DNA of 64,000 bases, taken from Ariolimax columbianus (taxonomy: Eukaryota; Mollusca; Gastropoda; Stylommatophora; Arionidae). The position numbers and the translations under genes are program-made. Below, piece by piece: positions 1 to 11,052 of the stretch. The stretch spans positions 79,815,547-79,879,546 of the forward strand of contig JAVGWX010000005.1 of the NCBI GenBank assembly GCA_036924085.1. The letters are read 5' to 3'. Position 1 is the first letter of the stretch; every line of letters begins with the position of its first letter. The notes beneath the pieces are model-generated. The model worked only from the letters and a program-made list of their open reading frames with translations. It did not search any database and was not told where the DNA came from.

Positions 1-82
1 ACACGTAGTTCTTAAATCGGTCAAGTTTCCAAAGGGTCCGACTTTACTGGTTCATGAATACGAGCAGACGTTTAATGGCTAT

Positions 83-1609
83 GTGTGTGAGAAGTGCACA
101 GTAACCACGAGGCTACACCATCAAGTACATATCTGTACATGCAATTACATCTTTGAAGCTGATATAGAAAAGTGCGAAGCATTCATTCCAGAACCATGGA
201 TATGGAGCCAGGACCAGTCCCAAAAAATCTTGGAGGTTCCAGGGATAACGAAGAAATGTGAGTATTCGGCAACAGAACAAAAACTCTATGTTCAACAGAA
301 ACTCAAGAGACTAGGGTACTAACTCTTGGACACACGTTCTGCAGGAGCTCAAGAGACAGTACCCTAGCCACTCTTGGACACATGTTTTGCAGGAGCCCAA
401 GAGACACTACCCTAGCCACTCTTGGACACGTTTTGGAGGAGCCCAAGAGACAGTACCCTAGCCACTCTTGGACACACGCACGTTCTACAGGAGCCCAAGA
501 GACACTACCCTAGCAACTCTTGGACACACGTTCTACAGGAGCTCAAGAGACACTACCCTAGCCACTCTTGGACACGCGTTCTACAGGAGCTCAAGAGACA
601 CTACCCTAGCAACTCTTGGACACACGTTCTACAGGAGCTCAAGAGACACTACCCTAGTAACTCTTGGACACACGTTCTACAGGAACTCAAGAGACACTAC
701 CCTAGCAACTCTTGGACACACGTTCTACAGGAGCTCAAGAGACACTACCCTAGCCACTCTTGGACACGTTCTACAGGAGCTCAAGAGACACTACCCTAGC
801 AACTCTTGGACACACGTTCTACAGGAGCTCAAGAGACACTACCCTAGCAACTCTTGGACACACGTTCTACAGGAGCTCAAGAGACACTACCCTAGCCACT
901 CTTGGACACGTTCTACAGGAGCTCAAGAGACAGTACCCTAGCAACTCTTGGACACACGTGTACACAGATGGATCGTCCTTGGTGAACGAAAAAAGGGGAG
1001 GCAGGGGAATCTAAATCGCATTCTTCAACGGCAAAATTAGAGTAGCTTGCTCCAAGCCATCTCAAGTCCCAAACAAGATAGACTCTCACATTAAATAAAA
1101 TACAACATCGGATTGCTGTCCCCTCAGAAGCCAGATCTAGTCCTACAGTGGATTCCGGCCTACTGTTGGATCCTTGGAAACGAGAAAGCGGATGAGTTCG
1201 CAAAAGACTGAAGAAACGGCATACAGACTCGCTATCTATATAACTTCAGAAAAGCGGAAACATTCGGTAATGATCGATAGAGACGGAATGGAGAGACCAG
1301 CCCACAGATAAAGCCAGAGGGTGATATCTTGGACAGACTTGACATATATGGGCAGACATGGATATTTAGACTCAGAACGGGACATTGCAGACTCAAGAAC
1401 CACCTCCACAGAATGGGCCTAGAGACACCGCCACATATCCTTCTGGCCTGTTCTACTTATACTGACCAAAGAGAATCAGCCTGGTCCGGGAGAGCGACAA
1501 TTCTCGAAAAGTTGTAGGGGACCGGCAAAGACTTGAAACGTAGTCTCCTTCATGAACCTCACCGGGCTAGAAGCATAGCATCAGTTGATCGAAGAAGAAA
1601 AGGAAGAAG
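83..1609 (+). mobile_element. Decayed RNase H-bearing LINE, 3' part
   Basis: Three separated stretches match the C-terminal half of the LINEs at 10.8, 15.8 and 43.3 kb. Around 230-320 the frame reads EVPGITKK..., resembling EIPGIKKG at 21.06 kb, just before RNase H. At 959-1010 it reads YTDGSSLVNEK with the first RNase H aspartate. At 1145-1210 it reads LQWIPAYC then GNEKADEFAKD, the last catalytic box. At 1368-1400 it reads FRLRTGHCRLKNHL, the conserved tail after RNase H. Several stops and frameshifts break it. It ends in a GAA-rich tail at 1590-1609, as the other copies do. The 48-bp array at 322-958 lies inside the coding region. The 5' limit may lie outside the window. Confidence 0.8.
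322..958 (+). repeat. 48-bp minisatellite grown from LINE RNase H leader
   Basis: About 13 units of 48 bp (a few of 46 bp) lie back to back. In the LINE frame each unit encodes 16 residues containing QELKRHYPSNSWTH. The last unit runs directly into YTDGSS, so the unit is the sequence just before the first RNase H aspartate; intact copies have RYITENYPSMDWTH there. A diverged founder-like unit is visible at about 300-345. The long open frames over the array are by-products of the 3n period, not a gene. Confidence 0.9.
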
Positions 1610-2013
1610 TACAAAACATACTTGTTATAAATGGTTCATTGAGACCTGACAATCATTGCAAAGGTCCCTTCATTGGCTTATAACGAGTGATCACAGTATT
1701 TTAATTGAACAGTAAAATCTGATATTCGTTGACAAAGAATTGAACTTTGTTGTAAGTATCATTTATTATAATAATTATTTTGTAAATTACTATTATTTTG
1801 TAAATTACTATTATTTTGTAAATTACTAATTGTTTGACTATATTCTGCATTTTTCATTCCTCTTTCACTTTAAAAGTTTTCTTATCCTCCTTTCTGTCCA
1901 TCTTTGATTCCGCCTTCAACACCCTCTTTTTATAACCTTCATTAATTCTTTCGGACTGGCTTGCTGTCTTGTTATCGTCTGTAAATTTGTCCAATCTCTT
2001 GCTGGCAGTCTCT

Positions 2014-2097
<84 letters not shown>

Positions 2098-2100
2098 TTT

Positions 2101-2131
<31 letters not shown>

Positions 2132-2308
2132 GACTTCATATTTAATTTTTCCTCTTTAACGTCTTTCTATTTATTTAATTCTTTCTTTCATTCTTTCATC
2201 CATTCATTCTTTCTTTGTCCTTCTTTCTTTCCTTCTTTTTTAAATTTTTCATAATTCTTTCTTTTGTTCATTCATTATTTTATATTATTCTCTTTCGTTC
2301 TTTATTTA
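1610..2308. other. AT-rich noncoding stretch with pyrimidine microsatellite
   Basis: No coding similarity is seen. The stretch is A/T-rich, then T/C-rich from about 1860, and contains the CTTT tract listed separately. Confidence 0.7.
2011..2130. repeat. (CTTT)n microsatellite
   Basis: Nearly pure CTTT tetranucleotide repeat of about 120 bp with one interruption near 2097-2102. Similar T/C-rich DNA lies beyond 5684, so the intervening LTR-like element may have split one low-complexity tract. Confidence 0.95.
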
Positions 2309-3155
2309 TGTGACAGAGTCAGGGGTCACAGGGGGCCCCGGGTAGAAATGATCAACTCATACTGAGTACAAAATGGGAAAAAAGATGTGGTTTTCTCAAA
2401 CTGAGTTTTGAAACTTCTCGGATGGATAACTCTAAAACCTTTACAAAGCTGCTATTAATAAACTGTTGTCAACTAATGATCAAGAGGTTATCAGAGTGAC
2501 TAGAAAGTTCCAGAAGCAAGTTATTATTGGTCAAATTTAAGGTTAACCAAAACAAAGTTTTATAGTCAGAGCTGCCCACCTGTTACCCACCAAGGGTTGA
2601 ATGGGAGTTACCAGGCTATCGTGTCACCGGTCATAGTCAGAAAGACTGAGAACAGTTACACAAACAAGATATTGTTCTATCTTTCTACATACCACTGATC
2701 TTGGCCACCTAACATATTGCTGACCAGAAGGAGAAGTAGGGGACAACACATACAATGAAATATGTTAGTACACTGCCTTTCGAAATGAAAAGCACATTGT
2801 GGTGAATTTGTTATGATGAGACCATGACGACAGCTTATAAATGCAATTGAAAAATGGAAACTACGGGCGGGGTTTTGAGGCTATTACTTTAATGATTGCA
2901 CATCTGAAATCACTCTCCTGAAAAAATTCCACTCTCTGAATCGAGACTTGCACCCTTGAATTGAGTAGAAGTTTGAGGAGAATTGACCGACTTGACAATA
3001 AACTTGACAGTAATCAAGCCATGTCGATTAGACCTTAGATGTGAGGGAGTAAACCGGTAAAGTTCTGTCAATCAATTTATATTGCCTGTTCATTTGAATA
3101 GATATGTGAACAGATCAGAAAATTGTTGTCCTAAGAAATATCTCAAGTAAAGAAA

Positions 3156-5181
3156 AGCATTGTGCCTGAATAAAGATGCCAAGAAGATCAGAGAAGCATT
3201 GTGCCTGAACAAAGATCTCAAGGAGATCAGAGAAGCATTGTGCCTGAACAAAGATCTCAAGGAGATCAGAGAAGCATTGTGCCTGAACAAAGATCTCAAG
3301 GAGATCAGAGAAGCATTGTGCCTGAACAAAGATCTCTAGATCAGAGAAGCATTGTGCCTGAACAAAGATCTCAATGAGATCAGAGAAGCATTGTGCCTGA
3401 ACAAAGATCTCAAGAAGATCAGAGAAGCATTGTGCCTGAACAAAGATCACTAGATCAGAGAAGCATTGTGCCTGAACAAAGATCTCAAGTAGATCAGAGA
3501 ATCATTGTGCCCGAACAAAGATCTCAAGAAGATCAGAGAAGCATTGTGCCTGAACAAAGATCACTAGATCAGAGAAGCATTGTGCCTGAACAAAGATCTC
3601 TAGATCAGAGAAGCATTGTGCCTGAACAAAGATCTCAAGGAAATCAGAGAAGCATTGTGCCTGAACAAAGATCTCTAGATCAGAGAAGCATTGTGCCTGA
3701 ACAAAGATCTCAAGGAAATCAGAGAAGCATTGTGCCTGAACAAAGATCTCTAGATCAGAGAAGCATTGTACCTGAACAAAGATCTCAAGTAGATCAGAGA
3801 AGCACTGTGCCTGAACAAAGATCTCTAGATCAGAGAAGCATTGTGCCTGAACAAAGATCTCTAGATCAGAGAAGCATTGTGCCTGAAAAAGATCACTAGG
3901 AGATCAGAGAAGCATTGTGCCTGAACAAAGATCACTAGAAAGAGATCAGAGAAGCATTGTGCCTGAATAAAAATCTCTAGATCAGAGAAGCATTGTGCCT
4001 GAACAAAGATCTCAAGTAGATCAGAGAATCATTGTGTCCGAACAAAGATCTCAAGAAGATCAGAGAAACATTGTGCCTGAACAAAGATCACTAGATTAGA
4101 GAAGCATTGTGCCTGAACAAAGATCTCAAGGAAATCAGAGAAGCATTGTGCCTGAACAAAGATCTCTAGATCAGAGAAGCATTGTGCCTGAACAAAGATC
4201 TCTAGATCAGAGAAGCATTGTGCCTGAACAAAGATCACTAGGAGATCAGAGAAGCATTGTGCCTGAACAAAGATCACTAGGAGATCAGAGAAGCATTGTG
4301 CCTGAACAAAGATCTCAAAGAGATCAGAGAAGCATTGTGCCTGAATAAAAATCTCTAGATCAGAGAAGCATTGTACCTGAACAAAGATCTCAAGTAGATC
4401 AGAGAAGCACTGTGCCTGAACAAAGATCCCTAGATCAGAGAAGCATTGTGCCTGAACAAAGATCTCTAGATCAGAGAAGCATTGTGCCTGAAAAAGATCA
4501 CTAGGAGATCAGAGAAGCATTGGGCCTGAACAAAGATCTCTAGATCAGAGAAGCATTGTGCCTGAACAAAGATCTCAAAGAGATCAGAGAAGCATTGTGC
4601 CTGAATAAAAATCTCTAGATCAGAGAAGCATTGTGCCTGAACAAAGATCCCTAGATCAGAGAAGCATTGTGCCTGAACAAAGATCACTAGGAGATCAGAG
4701 AAGCATTGTGCCTGAACAAAGATCACTAGGAGATCAGAGAAGCATTGTGCCTGAACAAAGATCTCAAAGAGATCAGAGAAGCATTGTGCCTGAATAAAAA
4801 TCTCTAGATCAGAGAAGCATTGTACCTGAACAAAGATCTCAAAGAGATCAGAGAAGCATTGTGCCTGAACAAAGATCTCTAGATCAGAGAAGCATTGTGC
4901 CTGAACAAAGATCTCTAGATCAGAGAAGCATTGTGCCTGAACAAAGATCCCTAGATCAGAGAAGCATTGTGCTTGAACAAAGATCCCTAGATCAGAGAAG
5001 CATTGTGCCTGAACAAAGATCCCTAGATCAGAGAAGCATTGTGTCTGAACAAAGATCTCTAGATCAGAGAAGCATTGTGCCTGAACAAGGATCTCGAAGA
5101 GATCAGAGAAGCATTGTGCCTGAACAAAGATCCCTAGATCAGAGAAGCATTGTGCCCGAACAAAGATCTCAGAGTTTATAG
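3156..5181 (+). repeat. 36/39-bp minisatellite (about 53 units)
   Basis: Each unit contains GATCAGAGAAGCATTGTGCC followed by TGAACAAAGATCTC. Lengths are mainly 36 bp, with 39- and 42-bp variants, so several frames stay open without encoding a gene. The unit is recognisably related to the 40-bp units at 50.3-51.0 kb and the units at 51.65-51.88 kb, which supports a shared origin in one element family. Confidence 0.95.
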
Positions 5182-5373
5182 GAAGCAGTGTACAAAAACA
5201 TTTATGAATATTCCGTTCAGGTCACCTGACAACCGAGACTTACCTACAAACATCACAGAGAACGCTGGTGATCTAGGAGCTGTGAATTCAGAACTGACTT
5301 TTGTAGATTGTCAAGTTGTATTAAAGTAGAAGGAATTCAGACTAGTTGAATTGACGGAAGGAATCTTGTAAAA

Positions 5374-5386
5374 GATATAACAGAGA
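5374..5386 (+). promoter_or_regulatory. TATA-like box of the LTR-like element
   Basis: GATATAACAGAGA lies about 200 bp before the AATAAA signal. The 12-mer ATATAACAGAGA recurs exactly at 52121-52132 after a related minisatellite. Promoter function is inferred from position and conservation. Confidence 0.4.
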
Positions 5387-5582
5387 GCCACCTGTGCTTC
5401 TCGCACGTAAATACTGAACTTGTTAGTTGTACACTATATTGTAAGACTAGACAAAAAGTGTGAGTGGAGAAGAAGTAGAGCTGGAACAATTATCATTTGT
5501 ATTTAATCCACTTGTTGAGCTTAAAACAGACTACCTGCGTGTATAATATGTGATGTATGTATAACTATAAATGAATATGCCA

Positions 5583-5588
5583 AATAAA
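5583..5588 (+). promoter_or_regulatory. AATAAA polyadenylation signal of LTR-like element
   Basis: Canonical hexamer about 100 bp before the proposed 3' end and 200 bp after the TATA-like box. A-rich sequence follows. Confidence 0.35.
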
Positions 5589-5689
5589 GCTGCTAATGTG
5601 TTTAGAAACATGTGATTATTAAAATGTGTTGAATTGATTTATTCAGAATAAAAGGGTAAAGAAATAAAGAAAAGAACTCTCACATTTCT

Positions 5690-5990
5690 GTTTGCCTAGC
5701 GGCCTTTTCTTGTGATTTTATTATTTCGTTCTTACTTTTTTGCGTCTATTTGTTTGTATTTCTTTCTTTCTTTTATTCTTTCTTTCATTTTTTTGTATAG
5801 ATTATTTGGTTTTCTGTTTGTCTCACTTATTTCTTCTAACTTTATTATTTCGTTGCTCCTTTTTAACGTCCGTCTATATTTCGTTCTTTTGTTTTTTCTA
5901 TCATTCTTTCTTTTCTATTGCTCCACTTCCTTCTTTCTTTTTTTTCTTCCTATCTATTTTTATATTTTTTTTTCATCATGTCTGCGTCAT
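5690..5990. repeat. T-rich low-complexity tract
   Basis: Degenerate TTTC/TTCT-rich DNA. Its open frames encode only Phe/Leu/Ser-rich shadows. Confidence 0.85.
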
Positions 5991-7555
5991 TACCATTATC
6001 ACAAAATGTTCTTTGACAATTTCATCTCATTGTTTTCCTTTCAAGTTTGTTTTCGCCATCCCAAATCTGTTTTCTGTATGTGTTTTCGAATCCAGAATAT
6101 CAACTCTTTCGTTGACATAAACTGCAACATGAATGAAAGGAAAGACCCTAACAAGTAAATAACTGCCTGATACATCATTGTGTACTTTCTAGATCAGAGG
6201 TACTCAACCAGTGGAGAACTTTCGCCCCCTCGCCTCTTTACAATCCCCGTCCTTTTCAGCTTGTAATTGTCTTTCAGTTTAGCGTGTTAAATTCCTAATT
6301 TTGAATATTCAAAATGAAAACTTGTTTCAAGTTTTAAAATCCATCAACATTTTCTAAAGCTATTACATATTGAAACACTACAAATAATCTAAATAAACAT
6401 ATGTGTACTAGTAGAGAAGAAAAAAGATTTTCAATTGTATCTGCATATTTCTAGGAATACATCCTTTGAGTCAGACAATTATGGAAAGGCGGAATGCCAT
6501 TTTGACGTATGTGTTTAAAAAGGTTCAGGAGGAAATACATTTGCAGACCTTTGCTCTAAAAGTTTAAGACCTCTATGTGTACTTTACAGATTAAAACAGA
6601 TCAGTTGCCATCAACACATTAAAGGTCGGCTGCAATGGATTTTAAACATACTCTATCTCTTGTTTTGATGGTGCAATCTGGCATCCTGTCCATATCTTGA
6701 TGTTTTCCTCTCACGTTTAGTCTGGTTTCCTCCTTCCATTGGGCATGTTTGACCTTTACCTTTTCTTCCAGTACGTGATTCGCCTATGGCATAACCTTTC
6801 AAAGAATTGACTTAAGAGTTACACGATGATTTCTCTCATGAATGAAAACACGGAGATTGCCACACGTTTACAGATGGATGCAATATGTTCAGGTCTGTTT
6901 GTTCTATTATGTTTATACAGAATCGCTATCTCTGCACTCCGGGAAGACTCATGCGTGCTGAGTCTCTCACCATCTCTCTATTGACAAAAAATGGTTCAAA
7001 TTTCCTAATTTAGATGGTCTTCAGAAAACCAGAAAACAAAATTATAGAGGGATATTAGAAACTGCAATTTATAAGTCTTTAAAATGGTACGTAAAAACAG
7101 CTAGCGAGGCAAGTGAAATATTTGAAAGCAACTTTTGATTGAAAACTGCAGCATAGGTCCCGATGACAGACAATACTGAGATGCATGTATCATTCTTCGC
7201 TGATGCGCGGCCACTGACTTATAGGAAGAGCTAGCAATAAGGCAGACCTGCATTACAGAAAAGACATATTCTATAAATAGTGTAAGTGGTTGGAAACTGG
7301 ATACGGACCATCTAATTATTACAACATGTATGGCCACGAAGAGTTTCTGACGGTGTGTCAAAGGATCGTGGGAAGCTATCTTCACCTCCAGAAGTCAAAC
7401 GTGGGAGGAAACAATACGTTTTACCATGAGCAGATACAAAAGTAAAGAACAGAGCACCCAGGCCATCTACAAATGAGATATATTAGAAGTTTAGCAAATG
7501 AAAAATGAGTAATGTTCAGACTTGGCGTAGATTACAACAGGTTGACGCCTTAAAA
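5991..7555. other. No recognisable feature
   Basis: Non-repetitive, A/T-rich DNA. Short open frames such as 7101-7385 (-) show no recognisable motif. Confidence 0.6.
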
Positions 7556-8036
7556 TAGGGGGGGGGGGGGAGAAGACTAACGTCTGGTCAGGCAAAACAT
7601 ACTGATTAGACAAGTGAGTCAGGGTCAGACAAAACATACTGATCAGACATGTGAGTCAGGGTAAAACCAAACATACTGATCAGACATGTGAGTCAGGGTC
7701 AGACAAAAACATACTGATCAGACATGTGAGTCAGGGCCAGGCAAAACATATTGTGGTACCAAGACCCTCACCTTGACTTCCCTGCAGTACTCCCTGGAAA
7801 CGGGCTGTTTTCATGGCAACCTGACTAACAAGGTGAGGGATTGACGTGATTCCTGTAGTAGTGAGAGACACGCAGATGAGTCCAAACATAGCACAACCGC
7901 CTGGAGGACTACTGTCCATCTTCATCAGCACGCTCGGGATGTGAGGAAAGCTACGACAATCTAACACTTAGCGTTATTTTTAGTGCGTACAAAAGAATAA
8001 TCCTACTCATTGTGGTCATCAAACAACAACAACAAT
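7556..8036 (+). mobile_element. SINE-VNTR composite, copy 1
   Basis: A G-run is followed by GAAGACTAACGTCTGGTC, then about four 34-36-bp units with CAAAACATACTGATCAGAC (7592-7745), then a body of about 280 bp ending in a CAA trinucleotide tail (8021-8036). The same order is seen near 22.7-24.9 (-), 47.4 and 62.2 kb, and in decayed form at 20.2 kb. Short tracts resembling AAAATA(A)G flank both ends but are too weak to call a duplication. The minus-strand open frame over the body (7731-7967) has counterparts in other copies but looks fortuitous. Confidence 0.75.
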
Positions 8037-8039
8037 GTC

Positions 8040-8889
8040 CCAAAATAAGTGTGACTGTGGTAATAGCCGGATGAATGGTAAATATATCCTGCCAAAAAGC
8101 CCAGCGTAAGAGGAACAGAGAAAGCACAAAAGGTCTTCACAGTACAGTCATGCCATTCTTGAAAACGTTCTACGAAGATATTATTATTCCCAAGCTAACC
8201 ACTGTTTACTTTAGTTATATATTCTGAAATAGTAGGGAATGGAGGGATGAATGGATGGATGGATGGACATAACAGTTAACGTGACAGATAAGAAGGAAAT
8301 GCATATCTTAAAAAATAGTTAATGTCACTATAAGTCGATACAAACATACACAGTACAACGTACCACCTGGATCACTATTTGGCTGTTTCCATATAAAGAC
8401 CACCACTAGATTATCCAGCGCATTCACCCTCACTTCTCACCCTCTCCTGGCCGCTTTATTTGACCGCTCCCCTTCATATTCTGTCAATCATCTGGCATAA
8501 CCGGTCGCTTAGACAGACTGGGTCTACTATCAGATAAGTTGACCATTTTTTCCTTATATATTGATTTGTTAGTTCAGTATTGTTGTCCCTGATAAAGGTC
8601 TATTGGTCGTAACGTAGGTTTTGTTTGTGTTCTCGTCTCTGTGCGGTATCTGACCATACGCATTTTAAATTTTGATTAAACTCAACCTTACTAAACTTTT
8701 TTTAAACATTTTTTTTTTCATATTTTTTCCAACAATAATCACCTGGTAATCACTTGGATCCAAAATTTGGTAAATAAAACTAGTAGTAGGCAAGTGTGAA
8801 GACGAAGATCCAAATGATGAGGTCGTGAATTTTCTCGATGACCAACACATTGTTGTGAGATATGGACAGAATACAAACTATTTGCGTAA
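8040..8889. other. Mostly unrecognised, with a ribozyme-like motif
   Basis: No protein similarity is seen. The only notable item is the motif at 8585-8622 listed separately. Confidence 0.5.
8585..8622 (+). ncRNA. Possible decayed hammerhead-ribozyme-like motif
   Basis: CCTGATAAAGGTC then, after a short loop, GGTCGTAACGTAGG resembles the hammerhead core (CTGATGA ... GAAAC) found in Penelope-like and retrozyme repeats. Both core boxes carry substitutions and stem II no longer pairs well, so at best it is a dead copy. No Penelope-type reverse transcriptase is seen nearby. Confidence 0.25.
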
Positions 8890-9405
8890 AATATAACATC
8901 TTTCTATATGCAGTGCTATAAAAAATAGCTGGAAATGTCTTATACAGAGAAGAAGACAGAGCAATTCAACAAGAGCTGAAAATGAAAGAAAATTGGCTTA
9001 TAGACAACATTACAAGGATAGTGCTACGATATTTAGTTCATATGACAAGACATACTGATATGTAGTGGTTGATAAGGAAAGACACGGGACCGGGAGAGGG
9101 AAGAGGTCGGGCAAGGAACGGGAGAGGGGAAGAGATCGGCCAAGGATCGGGAGAGGAAAGAGGTCGGCCAAAGAGAGAAGAAGAGGTCGGCCAAGGAGGA
9201 CCGGGAGAGGGGAAAAGGTCGGCCAAGGAGGACCAGGAGAGGGGAAGAGGTCGCCCAAGAAGAAGTAGGTATCAAGATATTACTGACGGGTTGAAGATGT
9301 TCCTGTATGACGCGAGCTAACTTACTCAAAACCACGATGTGTTCAAATGCTGCCGGAACGAAGGTTGCGTTCTAAAAAGAATATGCCACATGATGATGAT
9401 GATGA
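8890..9405 (+). mobile_element. RTE-like LINE relic, C-terminal end
   Basis: Broken frames give WLIDNITRIVLRYLVHMTRH at about 8994-9052, matching WLINEVMTRKLRIF in the 42.7-kb LINE. The Arg/Gly-rich linker follows, expanded into an array, then GRGRPRRSRYQDITDGLK at about 9240-9295. The element ends in an ATG trinucleotide tail at 9389-9405, the same kind of tail as the 42.7-kb copy. RTE-like RT C-termini carry KRSRGRPR-type linkers followed by a DI..(T/L) segment, so the identification is fairly firm although every frame is broken. Confidence 0.7.
9076..9262 (+). repeat. Purine-rich minisatellite grown from LINE Arg/Gly linker
   Basis: Irregular units built on GGGAGAGGGGAAGAGGTCGG with GCCAAGGA joints, about 30-45 bp each. 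The last unit encodes the GRGRPRR linker of the host LINE in frame with the conserved QDITD that follows, so the array is an expansion of that codon block. Open frames on both strands are by-products. Confidence 0.8.
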
Positions 9406-9559
9406 GATGAAAAGGACAGTAGCAAAAATAGAGCAGATACTAAAAGAGCAATAGATCTAATACTAGAACAGGTTTTAGAAATATAGTAGCTGTATATAAG
9501 TTATAAAAAGCAGGTGCAGAAAAGTTTCGAGTTGCTCAGAGACAAAGGAGCGAAGATCA

Positions 9560-9760
9560 TTGACAGTCTCTCTACGGGGCCGAATTCACACCACAGATAT
9601 CAGGCGCCGAGCACATTAGATGGCGTGGTAGATACCGCATTGCTGAGAAAATACTGATGGGCCAGGCATGTGGTACGGATGCCTGACAACAAATGCGCAC
9701 GAAGTCTGATTCTTGGTCGTCTTTCATGAAGTTTTAATCGCCCACATGGGCACCATCCCC
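9560..9760 (+). mobile_element. LINE C-terminal relic
   Basis: One frame reads WRGRYRIAEKIL and, after a frameshift, RHVVRMPDNKCARSLILGRL. This matches the RT C-terminal pattern (WAGHV.RM.D.R....L..GEL) of the endonuclease/RT LINEs often mis-annotated as craniofacial development protein 2. It is a fragment only. Confidence 0.6.
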
Positions 9761-9879
9761 AATGAGATGGGGAGATTTATGAGCAAAGTTTTTGGTTCAA
9801 TAAGAAACTCTAAAAGTAAAAGACTGGAAAGAGTTTAAATAAGTTTTGGCTACCTGATGTCCGCCACTTTGCCTGATTG

Positions 9880-10340
9880 AGTATCAGGATTACAGATTAC
9901 AGACAGCAGAGGAGAAATTGAAATCAAGAAGAAAATAGAAATGTAAAACACTAGAACAAATGATGAATTTCTCCTCTCTTGGAAATATAAAAACGGAAGA
10001 TGAAATATGTGAAATAGAAATCAAGAATAGATAGGAATAACCCCAGCTGCTGTCATCAACATGAGTCATATATTTATACCTAAACAAGTAACAAACAAAA
10101 TATCAATCAGAATAATCAAGTCTCACGTGTACTTGTCATTACTGCAATGAATGGGAACAAAAAAAAACAAACCATAAACAGTTTGAAACTAACATCCTAG
10201 CATTTCAAATTTGTACATACAGAAGAATGGAACGCTTAATGTGGCTAGAGAATAACACATAGAATGAGGTAGTTAAGGAATGATGGCTTCAGAGAATGAA
10301 TGAAACAAGTCAGATAGTTTATTTATTTTGTTCATTTCAA
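9880..10340. other. No recognisable feature
   Basis: A/T-rich DNA with no coding or repeat signal that I can assign. Confidence 0.55.
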
Positions 10341-10344
10341 AAGA

Positions 10345-10595
10345 AATAACTAAATGGAAACTATCATCATTTCGCTTATCGCCATTACTGGGTGAGGGCG
10401 TAAGGTGGGGGATGGTGGGACTTAAAGGGATGAAGAATAACGACCGTGTGTGCCATAAGTCGTCATTCGATGAACAGCCTATGTCTTTATTTCAACTCTC
10501 ATAGATAAAAAAGCCTATGCGTTTCTGAGAATTTGAAGACACGCTCTCGTGGCTAGATGCCAGTCATTCTAACCACTCAGCCAGTCGCTTGAAAA
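10345..10595 (-). mobile_element. Possible tRNA-derived SINE
   Basis: Read on the minus strand, the start contains TGGCTGAGTGGTTAGAATG, a good match to a tRNA A-box region, followed by a poorly kept B-box-like stretch and an unrelated body of about 170 bp. No second copy was found in the window, and flanking duplications are weak (TTSAAAAG-type). Confidence 0.4.
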
Positions 10596-10689
10596 GTTTA
10601 AACGTATATACCTTACTGAAAATGGTTTTGGAAAGAAAGTAGAGGGCATCGCGGCAGAGGAAACCATCCCGTTGTGTTTGAAATACTTG

Positions 10690-10796
10690 TATTGATCTGA
10701 ATCCAATGTCCTGGTCCTCAACCTACAGAGACTTGCATTGATCTGGATCTAATGTCATGGTCCTCAACCTACAGAAACATGTGTGGATCTGGATCT
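10690..10796 (+). repeat. ~51-bp tandem repeat, left part (split by LINE)
   Basis: Two units with GATCTGGATCTAATGTC and CTGGTCCTCAACCTACAGA. A third unit lies at 13868-13925 on the far side of the LINE, and the two halves join cleanly once the LINE and one copy of the 9-bp duplication are set aside. Confidence 0.85.
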
Positions 10797-10914
10797 TCTT
10801 CTTCTTCTTCTTCTTCTTCTTCTTCTTCTACTTCTTCTTTTTCTTCTTCTTCTTCTTCTTCTTCTTCTTCTTCTTCTTCTTCTTCTTCTTCTTCTTCTTC
10901 TTCTTCTTCTTCTT
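10792..10914. repeat. (TTC/GAA)n microsatellite, LINE 3' tail
   Basis: About 120 bp of TTC on the plus strand, which is GAA on the LINE's sense strand, directly after its 3' UTR. Related LINEs at 1.6, 21.66 and 43.3 kb also end in GAA repeats, so this is an expanded tail. Confidence 0.95.
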
Positions 10915-11052
10915 CGTACGCTGTCAAACGTCAACCTGTATTTGTTCGAAGAAAGCAGCTGTCATCCTGAGGCTGTCGACACTGCCATAGAGCTTGTCTA
11001 GTGTTGCCACTGGTGATGGTCACATGTGCTTTCTCTGGTCCTTGTATGTCGT

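Larger units (their letters stand above)
2309..5684 (+). mobile_element. Long LTR-like element carrying an internal minisatellite
   Basis: It starts TGTGACAGAGTCAGGG and ends near 5684 in CTCTCACA, an imperfect inverted match of the start. A TATA-like box followed by CAGAGA is at 5374-5386 and AATAAA is at 5583-5588, the usual LTR order of promoter then polyA signal. A second TGTGACAGAG head is at 48062 and a second ATATAACAGAGA at 52121. No gag, protease or polymerase sequence is present, and no clear target-site duplication is visible. The LTR reading is an inference; a non-autonomous element of another class is possible. Confidence 0.45.

Noticed and set aside
3393..5181. Repeat proteins from the 36/39-bp array
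   Set aside because: Period is a multiple of three and frames lack stops by composition; no start context, domain or splice structure.
3156..5181. CRISPR array
   Set aside because: Repeats are contiguous without unique spacers, unit length varies, and no cas genes are present; the DNA is animal.
7731..7967. Conserved small protein on the minus strand, also seen at 20.3, 22.8 and 62.5 kb
   Set aside because: All lie antisense to the body of the SINE-VNTR element; similarity is that of the repeat, and frames are broken differently in each copy.
9065..9320. Arg/Gly-rich RNA-binding protein
   Set aside because: The Arg/Gly run is an expanded linker inside a frameshifted RTE-like LINE.
10752..11001. 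Poly-Ser, poly-Phe and poly-Leu open frames
   Set aside because: Three frames of one (TTC)n tract that is the 3' tail of a LINE.
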